This document shows, piece after piece, positions 1-4,855 of a stretch of 5,636 nt of DNA. The first letter of the stretch is position 1. The number at the start of each line of letters is the position of its first letter. Made by a program: the position numbers and the translations under genes. The DNA comes from an uncultured Kangiella sp. (lineage in GTDB: Bacteria > Pseudomonadota > Gammaproteobacteria > Enterobacterales > DSM-103792). Where the stretch lies: NCBI GenBank assembly GCA_946480585.1, contig CAMLKQ010000155.1:1-5636 (forward strand), given 5' to 3'. Below the pieces are notes generated by a model that was not told the DNA's origin, ran no database searches, and saw only the letters and a program-made list of their open reading frames with translations.

Positions 1-16
1 TACGGAAAAACCGAAT

Positions 17-682
17 ATGTTGAAACGCAGTTCTGAAATCTTGTTGCTGCTGTGTCTGGCCGGCTGCGCGAGTACCGTTCCGCAGCAACAGCCGGGCACA
101 CCTGCACCGGAGGCGCAGGCAACAGACGTCGCTGGGCCCGCAGCAGCAGGTAGCACGCCAGCCGTGCCTGCCAAACCGGTTTCGATTCTGCTCGCCCCGC
201 CATTGCAGGGGAAAATAGATGAAGCGTCTGAACGGCTGATGGCAGGCCAGAAAGACAAGGCGCTGGCGCTGTATGCCGAGGTGCAGCAGGCGGCGCCGGA
301 GCACGTGTCGGCCTGGCTCAATGCCGCGCTTATCAAGCGTGAACAAAAGGATTTGCCAGCTGCGCTGACGCTGATTGAACAAAGTCTGCAACACCGGCCG
401 AATGAAGCAAGGGCATTGACGCTGAAAGGCGTCGTGCTGCGCGAGCAGGGCAAGCTGCAGGAAGCCAAGGCCGCATATTTGGCTGCGGTGGCTGCTGATG
501 AGCATTATGCGCCGGCACATCGCAATCTGGCGGTGCTGGCCGATGTCTATCTCGATGAGCCGGTGCTGGCGTTGCAGCATATGGAGCGATATGCCGCGCT
601 GGTTGGCGACGACAAACAGGTCAACAGTTGGGTGACCGAGCTGAAACGCCGAGCGAAAGGCAATGCGACGGGAGGGCCATGA
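17..682 (+). CDS. TPR-repeat outer-membrane lipoprotein
   Basis: The 221-residue product begins with a basic N-terminus, a Leu-rich core and a lipobox, LAGC, with the lipidated Cys at residue 17. The residue after Cys is Ala, not Asp, so by the usual sorting rule the protein should go to the outer membrane. Residues 18-62 are rich in Pro, Ala and Gln and look like a flexible linker. Residues 64-198 form about four tetratricopeptide (TPR) helix pairs, for example 97-129 and 131-164, with the usual Gly/Ala spacing and a Pro at the repeat ends. TPRs bind other proteins, so a scaffold or partner role for the motor encoded downstream is inferred. The start is preceded only by a weak GGAA 9 bases upstream, but it is the one that gives a complete signal peptide. 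The stop overlaps the next gene's start region. The lipoprotein call is firm; the role is open. Confidence 0.9.
   Translation: MLKRSSEILLLLCLAGCASTVPQQQPGTPAPEAQATDVAGPAAAGSTPAVPAKPVSILLAPPLQGKIDEASERLMAGQKDKALALYAEVQQAAPEHVSAWLNAALIKREQKDLPAALTLIEQSLQHRPNEARALTLKGVVLREQGKLQEAKAAYLAAVAADEHYAPAHRNLAVLADVYLDEPVLALQHMERYAALVGDDKQVNSWVTELKRRAKGNATGGP
671..675 (+). promoter_or_regulatory. Shine-Dalgarno site GGAGG deciding the start of the small exported protein
   Basis: GGAGG lies inside the last codons of the TPR lipoprotein gene. It is 3 bases before the ATG at 679 and 6 bases before the ATG at 682, so spacing favours 682. It argues against the in-frame upstream ATG at 628, which would give a hydrophilic extension in front of the signal peptide. 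Confidence 0.7.
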
Positions 683-1008
683 TGAAACCGTGGCAGTGCG
701 GGATGGTGTTGGCCATGTTTCCGTTGCTGTTGGCAGCGGCTGATGCCGATAAACCGGACAACAAAACCGAACGGCAAGTGAAGCCGGCAGCAGGTCAGCT
801 CGGCATGAGCGTTACCGGCACTCAAGAGGCACCGCAGGTGCTGTATGTGGTGCCGTGGAAGACGCTGGATGCGGTGCCTGTTGAGCCCTATGTCAGCGGT
901 CTGCTGGATGAGGTTTTCTCGCCGGTTGATCCGGTTGTGTTTGAGCGATCGGTGCGTCAGCACGAACAAATTCAGGCGGCGGCACAACCTGCTGCGGTCG
1001 AGCAGTAA
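682..1008 (+). CDS. Small exported protein of unknown function in an ExbBD/TonB-like operon
   Basis: The product is 108 residues from the ATG at 682, or 109 from the ATG at 679, which would give an ATGA overlap with the preceding stop. Residues 1-20 form a Sec-type signal peptide with a hydrophobic core (VLAMFPLLLAAA) and a likely cleavage near Ala-Ala-Asp, so the mature protein of about 85 residues should be periplasmic. There is no lipobox; the only Cys lies within the signal peptide. A charged linker is followed by a compact segment containing VLYVVPWK, then SGLLDEVFSPVDPVVFERSV. I recall similar short proteins with a 'LY-VPWK' segment next to ExbB/ExbD genes in other gammaproteobacteria, but I know of no assigned function. 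The Gln/Ala-rich end looks disordered. An accessory role for the neighbouring motor is inferred from position only. Confidence 0.8.
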   Translation: MKPWQCGMVLAMFPLLLAAADADKPDNKTERQVKPAAGQLGMSVTGTQEAPQVLYVVPWKTLDAVPVEPYVSGLLDEVFSPVDPVVFERSVRQHEQIQAAAQPAAVEQ

Positions 1009-1036
1009 CCGATTTTACCGGTATTTCTTTTTTTAC
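1008..1036 (+). terminator. Possible weak attenuator: short stem followed by a U-rich tract
   Basis: A 4-bp stem (ACCG at 1008-1011 with CGGT at 1019-1022, 7-base loop) is followed by a T-rich run with seven or more consecutive Ts around 1028-1034. The layout resembles an intrinsic terminator, but the stem is far too short for a strong one. At most it would reduce read-through between the two envelope-protein genes and the channel genes. It may instead simply be an unstructured, U-rich leader that keeps the next ribosome site open. Confidence 0.25.
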
Positions 1037-1049
1037 AGTTTGTCGTAAT

Positions 1050-1054
1050 GAGGA
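1050..1054 (+). promoter_or_regulatory. Shine-Dalgarno site of the ExbB-like gene
   Basis: GAGGA sits 7 bases before the ATG at 1062 in the 53-base gap that follows the small exported protein. The good spacing fixes this start. The gene therefore has its own ribosome entry and does not rely on coupling to the gene before it. Confidence 0.7.
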
Positions 1055-1061
1055 CAACAAC

Positions 1062-1733
1062 ATGAGCGGCTTGGTCAAGTTTTTTCAGGATGGCGGTTTC
1101 TGGATGTACCCCATCGCGCTGGTGATGACGGTGGGTATTGTGATTGCGATTGAGCGGTTCATTTACCTGTGGCGGGAACGCACTCGCAACCAGCAGGTGT
1201 GGGCGGCGTTGCAACCGGCCCTGAACGGCGGCGATTTTCGCAAGGCCCATGAAATTGCCAATCAGTCCGGTGCGGCACTGGGCCGGATGGTTGCGTACGG
1301 CCTGCAGCGGGTGAGTTCAGCTCGTCGCGCCGAAGATCTGGAAATGGCGCTGGAAGAAGGCCTGATGGAAATCATGCCGCGGTTGGAAAAGCGCACCGGC
1401 TACATCTCGATGTTCGCCAACATCGCGACCTTGCTGGGTCTGCTCGGCACCATTGTCGGTCTGATCGATGCGTTCGCGGCGATCGCCAACGCCAACCCGG
1501 CCGAAAAAGCCAACCTGCTGTCGTCGTCGATTGCGGTGGCGATGAACACCACCGCCTTCGGTCTGGTTGCCGCGATTCCGTTGTTGATGTTGTTCACCTA
1601 CCTGCAGTCGCAGACTTCGGAAATTGTCGACAGTCTGGAAATGGCGGCGGTCAAATTTGCCAATCTGGTGCGCAAGGCGCAAACCGAACGTGAAGCGGCA
1701 GCCGCCAAAGCGCAAGCCGCGCGGCCGGCCTGA
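1062..1733 (+). CDS. MotA/TolQ/ExbB-family proton channel subunit
   Basis: The 223-residue inner-membrane protein has the ExbB/TolQ layout: a short N-terminus, membrane helix 1 at about residues 13-37 (starting FWMYPIALVM), a cytoplasmic region, helix 2 at about 115-138 (TLLGLLGTIVGLIDAF) and helix 3 at about 152-181 (MNTTAFGLVAAIP). The family lines its proton path with two Thr residues; Thr130 and Thr163 or Thr164 fit these positions. Homologues form a pentamer around two ExbD subunits and turn proton flow into movement. Length matches the family (about 210-245). The C-terminal tail is Ala/Lys/Glu-rich and probably cytoplasmic. The next gene starts 12 bases after the stop. The specific system (Ton, Tol or a gliding-type motor) cannot be set from this gene alone; the TonB-like partner downstream points to an AgmX-type relative. 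Confidence 0.93.
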   Translation: MSGLVKFFQDGGFWMYPIALVMTVGIVIAIERFIYLWRERTRNQQVWAALQPALNGGDFRKAHEIANQSGAALGRMVAYGLQRVSSARRAEDLEMALEEGLMEIMPRLEKRTGYISMFANIATLLGLLGTIVGLIDAFAAIANANPAEKANLLSSSIAVAMNTTAFGLVAAIPLLMLFTYLQSQTSEIVDSLEMAAVKFANLVRKAQTEREAAAAKAQAARPA

Positions 1734-1745
1734 GGAGACGCCACC

Positions 1746-2264
1746 ATGCTTCATCGGCGCATACGCCGGAAGCCCCAGGGCAGCACCGATCTGGACATGA
1801 CGTCGTTCATGAACCTGATGGTGGTGCTGGTTCCGTTCCTGTTGGCAACGGCAGTGTTTTCGCGCATCACCATTCTCGACATGTCTTTGCCCGGTGGCGG
1901 AGAAGCGCCGGCCGATGTGCAGGCACCACCTTTGGTGCTGGAGATCACCTTGCGCGCCGATCAAATCGAAGTGGGTGATCGCAATACCGGTCTGATGAAG
2001 GAATTGCCGAAGCTGAATGGCAAGCACGACTTCGTCGGCTTGAACAGCTATCTGCAGCAGGTCAAGGCGAAGTTTCCGGATCTGCTGGATGCCACGTTGT
2101 TGGCGGAAGCGGCCACGCCCTACGACGATATTGTCCAGACCATGGATGCGGTGCGCATGTATCAAGTGAAACAGGGCAATGACTGGTTGCAGGCAGAACT
2201 GTTTCCGGCCATCGCGATCGGCAGTGCCACGCCCGATCCGCGCACGTTGGGGGCCACACCATGA
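1746..2264 (+). CDS. ExbD/TolR-family subunit lacking the usual membrane Asp
   Basis: The 172-residue protein has a basic cytoplasmic N-terminus (residues 1-11), one membrane helix at about 22-41 and a periplasmic domain to the end, the normal ExbD/TolR plan. In ExbD and TolR an Asp near the cytoplasmic end of the helix (Asp25 in E. coli ExbD) is needed for proton transfer. Here the matching segment reads DMTSFMNLMVVLVPFLL, with Asn23 (codon 1812-1814) where the Asp should be; the nearest acid is Asp17. The protein is therefore probably a structural or regulatory partner of the second ExbD, not a proton acceptor itself. The Pro usual before the helix is also replaced by Ser. GAGGAG at 1732-1737, overlapping the previous stop, lies 8 bases before the ATG. 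The stop overlaps the next gene by four bases. I recall similar FMNLMVVLVP-type ExbD proteins elsewhere, so the change may be a subfamily trait. Confidence 0.88.
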   Translation: MLHRRIRRKPQGSTDLDMTSFMNLMVVLVPFLLATAVFSRITILDMSLPGGGEAPADVQAPPLVLEITLRADQIEVGDRNTGLMKELPKLNGKHDFVGLNSYLQQVKAKFPDLLDATLLAEAATPYDDIVQTMDAVRMYQVKQGNDWLQAELFPAIAIGSATPDPRTLGATP

Positions 2265-2740
2265 AAGCCTCACATCGTTCAAAACGCATGGCCCGCCATC
2301 ACAAACGGTTTTCGGCTGGCTCGCTCAGCTTGACCTCGATGATGGATATTTTCACCATCCTGGTGTTTTTCCTGTTGGTCAATCAGGGTATCGAGCAGCA
2401 GCTGCCGGCCAGTGATGCCATCAAGTTGCCGGAGTCGCTGTCGGAAAAGTTGCCGGAAGACGCGCTGGTGGTGATGGTCAGCAAAGATGACATCATCGTG
2501 CAGGGGCGTCCGGTCATGACTGCCAGCGCGGCGGAAAAAATCGACGACGACTTGTTGCCGGCGCTGAAGGAAGAGCTGGCCTTGCAACGTCAGAACCGCG
2601 TGCTCGGTGTATCGGACAAGAATCCAGCCTTGATCATGGGGGACCGGGAGATTCCCTATCGCTTGCTGAAAAAAATCATGTACACCTTGGCAGATGCGCA
2701 ATACACCGACATCTCGCTGGCCGTGCTGAAGAAGGAGTAA
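2261..2740 (+). CDS. ExbD/TolR-family subunit with the conserved membrane Asp
   Basis: The 159-residue protein has a strongly basic cytoplasmic N-terminus, one membrane helix at about residues 28-45 and a periplasmic domain that ends in a helix and strand typical of ExbD (IPYRLLKKIMYTLADAQYTD, then a short strand). The segment SLTSMMDIFTILVFFLLVNQ places Asp29 (codon 2345-2347) at the proton-accepting position of ExbD/TolR, so this copy should be the active stator partner of the ExbB-like channel. Its start overlaps the previous stop as ATGA at 2261-2264, with a run of G at 2249-2253 as a weak ribosome site, so translation is probably coupled to that of the first ExbD. That would favour equal amounts of the two. 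A later in-frame ATG at 2288 is possible but lacks the overlap. Confidence 0.92.
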   Translation: MKASHRSKRMARHHKRFSAGSLSLTSMMDIFTILVFFLLVNQGIEQQLPASDAIKLPESLSEKLPEDALVVMVSKDDIIVQGRPVMTASAAEKIDDDLLPALKEELALQRQNRVLGVSDKNPALIMGDREIPYRLLKKIMYTLADAQYTDISLAVLKKE

Positions 2741-2743
2741 GCG

Positions 2744-3775
2744 ATGGCCACCGTCATGCGTATTTCGCCGATCCTGCCTTGGGATCGGGTGCCGGAAGAG
2801 GAGTCACGCTTCCGCCGCATTTTGCTGGTGATGTTGATCGTGCTGGTACTGGCAAGCGCCGTGATCACCTGGATCAAGCTGCCGCCACCGCCGCGGGTGA
2901 TCAAGCCGGTGGTGCCGGATCGTCTGGTCAAATTGGTGGTTGAACAGAAAGCTCTGCCGCCGCCGCCAGTTGAAGTGGCGAAAGTGGAAGAGCCCAAGCT
3001 GGAAGAGCTCAAGCCGGAAGAACCGAAACCGGCAGAAGCGGCCAAGCCTGAAGAAAAGCCCGAAGTCGCCAAAACGGCGCCGGCCGAATCCGGTGATGGC
3101 AAGCCGGCTGGCCCGAGTGTTGCCAAAGAAAAAGCGCGCGCCGCGATTGCGGTGTTTGATTCGCTGGCCGATCTGCGCAGTGACGCCGCGCCTGCGGCGC
3201 GCCCTGGCAAGCCGTTGACCAATGCCAGCGCGCCCAGTCTGGCAGGCCCGGGTGATGCACCATCCACACAGCGCGCATTGATCAGTGATCGGGCCAAGGC
3301 CGGCAGCGGCGGCATTGTGACCGCCAAAGCCAGTGTCGATCAGGGCGGTGGCACTGGCATTGCTGGCAGTGGTACGTCGCGTGTCGTGTCGGGCATTGGC
3401 GGTAGTGGTGGTGATGGCTCCGGTATCGGTGGCGTGCCGGCCAGTACCACCGCTAATGCCGCGAACAGCGGCAAAGGCAGCGGTGCGCGCCGAACCGATG
3501 AGAACATCCATATCGGCTTCCAATCGGTGCACGGTTCCTTGCAGGCGCTGTATCAGCGAGCGTTGCGGAACAACCCTGATCTGCAAGGGAAGGTGACGTT
3601 CCGGGTTGAAATCCAACCGGATGGCAGTGTCAGTTCGGCAGAAGTTGTTGCCAGCGATCTCAATGATGCCGAGCTGGAGCGCAAGTTGTTGGCGAAAGTG
3701 CGGCAAATTGATTTCGGTGCCATGAATGTCGCCGTTTGGAAAGATACCTATCGCGTGGACTTCTTCCCGACATGA
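2744..3775 (+). CDS. TonB-like energy transducer with AgmX/PglI-type C-terminal domain
   Basis: The 343-residue protein has one signal-anchor helix at about residues 25-44 after a short cytoplasmic N-terminus. Residues 47-125 are Pro/Lys/Glu-rich, as in TonB stalks. A non-repetitive island at about 126-148 contains FDSLADLRSD, and residues 187-248 are Gly/Ser/Ala-rich. Residues 250-343 match the AgmX/PglI C-terminal domain as I know it: LYQRALRNNPDLQGKVTFRV, then IQPDGSV, then LERKLLAKVRQIDFGA, ending VDFFPT. This domain is TonB-C-like and is named after Myxococcus gliding-motility proteins, but it also occurs in non-gliding bacteria with ExbB/ExbD genes. It probably reaches across the periplasm to an outer-membrane partner not encoded here. 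GAAGGAG at 2731-2737 gives 6-base spacing to the ATG. The stop overlaps the apbE start by four bases. Motility, uptake and envelope-maintenance roles all remain open. Confidence 0.9.
   Translation: MATVMRISPILPWDRVPEEESRFRRILLVMLIVLVLASAVITWIKLPPPPRVIKPVVPDRLVKLVVEQKALPPPPVEVAKVEEPKLEELKPEEPKPAEAAKPEEKPEVAKTAPAESGDGKPAGPSVAKEKARAAIAVFDSLADLRSDAAPAARPGKPLTNASAPSLAGPGDAPSTQRALISDRAKAGSGGIVTAKASVDQGGGTGIAGSGTSRVVSGIGGSGGDGSGIGGVPASTTANAANSGKGSGARRTDENIHIGFQSVHGSLQALYQRALRNNPDLQGKVTFRVEIQPDGSVSSAEVVASDLNDAELERKLLAKVRQIDFGAMNVAVWKDTYRVDFFPT
2954..3073 (+). repeat. Pro/Lys/Glu-rich degenerate repeat encoding the periplasmic stalk
   Basis: Residues 71-110 of the TonB-like protein repeat the pattern KxEEPK/KPEEP (for example KLEELKPEEPKPAEAAKPEE). 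The DNA repeats are imperfect, such as variants of AAGCCGGAAGAA. Such segments form stiff, extended spans in TonB and TolA relatives. Copy number may vary between strains. Confidence 0.6.
3302..3487 (+). repeat. Gly/Ser/Ala-rich low-complexity linker region
   Basis: Residues 187-248 of the TonB-like protein consist mostly of Gly, Ser, Ala and Thr with GSG and GIGG units (SGIGGSGGDGSGIGG). The DNA is rich in GGC, GGT and AGT codons. It separates the charged stalk from the folded C-terminal domain and should be flexible, giving a stiff-then-flexible arm. Confidence 0.55.
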
Positions 3776-4782
3776 GTGGAGCGAGTATCGCGCTGTCCCT
3801 CCGCACTGCACGCACTGCCGTCTGTTTGACGGCAGTGCTGTTCAGCAGCTTTCTGCAGGCCGCCTGGTTCAGCCACGACTTCAATGTCATGGGCACCACC
3901 GCCAAGGTCGAGCTGTGGCATGAAGACGAGACTCAAGGGCGCCGCTTGCTGCAACTGGTCGAAGCGGACATGCGCCGCATCGACGAGGCCATGAGCCCAT
4001 ACAAGGAGACGAGTGAGCTGTCGAAAGTCAATCGCGAAGCAGCGTCGCATCCGGTGTCCATCAGCCAGGAATTGTTTGAGCTGCTGAAAACCTCGGTGCG
4101 ATTCTCGGAATTGACTGACGGTGCATTCGACATCACCTTTTCCAGCGTCGGTTATCTGTATGACTACCGCGCCGGCAAGCAACCGGATGACAAAACCATT
4201 GCCGAGCACTTGCCGGGGATCAATTACCGGCATTTGATCCTTGATGATTCGCAACGGACGGTGAAGTTTGCCCGGCCCGGTGTGCGTATCGATCTGGGCG
4301 GTATCGGCAAAGGTCACGCGGTCGACAGTGCCATCGCGCTGCTGAAGCGTCATGGCGTCGAACATGCGTTTGTCAATGCGGGCGGTGACAGCTATGTGCT
4401 GGGTGATCGGGGTGGCCGGCCGTGGTTTATTGCCGTGCGTCATCCGCGCGATCGCCAGCGCCAGCTGGTGTCGCTGCCGCTGGTGGATCTGGCCATCTCG
4501 ACCTCAGGCGATTACGAGCGCTTTTTCATTGATGAACATGGCGTGCGCCAGCATCACATCCTGAATCCGAAAACCGGCAAATCGGCCGTCGAAAGCCAGA
4601 GTGTCTCGATCATCGCCAACAACTCGACCACGGCCGATGCGCTGACCAAGATATTCTTTGTTCGTGGTCCTGATGCCGGCATGGCCTTGATCAACCGGTT
4701 GGGCGATGTCTCGGCCATCGTGGTCGACAAGAACGGTCGGGTCTTGTACAGCAACGACCTGGTGGAGCCGACGGCGCGCTGA
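3772..4782 (+). CDS. apbE: Exported FAD:protein FMN transferase (ApbE family)
   Basis: The 336-residue product should attach FMN from FAD to a Thr or Ser of target proteins in the periplasm. It has a Sec signal peptide (residues 1-30, core VCLTAVLFSSFLQA) without a lipobox, so it is predicted soluble, unlike many lipoprotein ApbEs. Family motifs appear in order: MGTTAKVEL (40-48), MSPYKETSELSKVN (74-87), DGAFDITFSSVG (116-127), the flavin-site segment DLGGIGKGHAVD (174-185), VNAGGDSYVLG (201-211), STSGDYERFF (243-252), HHILNPKTGKSA (261-272) and ADALTKIFFVRG (288-299). In the last motif Asp289 is present, but the metal-binding Thr four residues later in characterised members is Lys293; Thr292 is adjacent. 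The ATG at 3772 gives an ATGA overlap with the preceding stop and the best signal peptide. No strong ribosome site is seen, so coupled translation is likely. The substrate is not encoded in the window. Confidence 0.93.
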   Translation: MSGASIALSLRTARTAVCLTAVLFSSFLQAAWFSHDFNVMGTTAKVELWHEDETQGRRLLQLVEADMRRIDEAMSPYKETSELSKVNREAASHPVSISQELFELLKTSVRFSELTDGAFDITFSSVGYLYDYRAGKQPDDKTIAEHLPGINYRHLILDDSQRTVKFARPGVRIDLGGIGKGHAVDSAIALLKRHGVEHAFVNAGGDSYVLGDRGGRPWFIAVRHPRDRQRQLVSLPLVDLAISTSGDYERFFIDEHGVRQHHILNPKTGKSAVESQSVSIIANNSTTADALTKIFFVRGPDAGMALINRLGDVSAIVVDKNGRVLYSNDLVEPTAR

Positions 4783-4804
4783 GCCGGCGACTTGCGTCAC
4801 CGGC
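4783..4804 (+). terminator. Hairpin directly after apbE, without a U-tract
   Basis: GCCGG at 4783-4787 pairs with CCGGC at 4800-4804. After one C-A mismatch, GAC pairs with GTC across a TTGC loop, giving an eight-pair stem that starts right after the stop codon. No T-run follows, so it is not a standard intrinsic terminator. It could protect the 3' end of the operon mRNA or act as a weak stop. Confidence 0.35.
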
Positions 4805-4820
4805 CGATCGCTGTGATAGG
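4792..4820 (+). promoter_or_regulatory. Candidate sigma-70 type promoter for the PAS sensor gene
   Basis: TTGCGT (4792-4797) and GATAGG (4815-4820) are 17 bases apart, and TGT just before the second box could serve as an extended -10. Each box matches only three of six consensus bases. An alternative -10 is TAGGCT at 4817. It lies in the only gap before the sensor gene and overlaps the apbE hairpin. It is a weak prediction. Confidence 0.3.
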
Positions 4821-4855
4821 CTGAACGCGTGTTCCAAAATGCGGGTCACGCGTCC

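Noticed and set aside
628..681. Upstream ATG at 628 as the start of the small exported protein
   Set aside because: It would add a hydrophilic segment before the signal peptide and overlap the lipoprotein gene by 55 bases. The GGAGG at 671-675 supports 682 or 679.
1011..1039. Internal promoter before the ExbB-like gene, using TACAGT (1034-1039) as a -10 box
   Set aside because: The base block 17 positions upstream (GATTTT) is a poor -35 box, and the T-rich run makes chance matches likely.
2221..2261. GSAT near the C-terminus of the first ExbD (residues 159-162) as a possible ApbE flavinylation site
   Set aside because: It resembles the [ST]-[GS]-A-T core, but the acidic residue expected upstream is missing and the protein has no FMN-binding domain. 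Chance similarity is more likely.
1317..2282. Long antisense open frame across the ExbB-like and first ExbD-like genes
   Set aside because: The translation is rich in His, Arg and Gln with no recognisable domain, as expected for the reverse of GC-rich coding DNA. The plus strand has clear family motifs throughout.
3736..3771. Upstream ATG at 3736 as the apbE start
   Set aside because: It extends into the preceding gene and puts Arg and Asp residues before the signal peptide. The ATG at 3772 gives a four-base overlap and a normal signal peptide.
2656..3811. Two long antisense open frames (2656-3327 and 2804-3811) opposite the TonB-like gene
   Set aside because: Their Ser/Gly-rich and Arg/Phe-rich make-up mirrors the low-complexity stalk on the other strand. 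Neither shows a domain or a good ribosome site.
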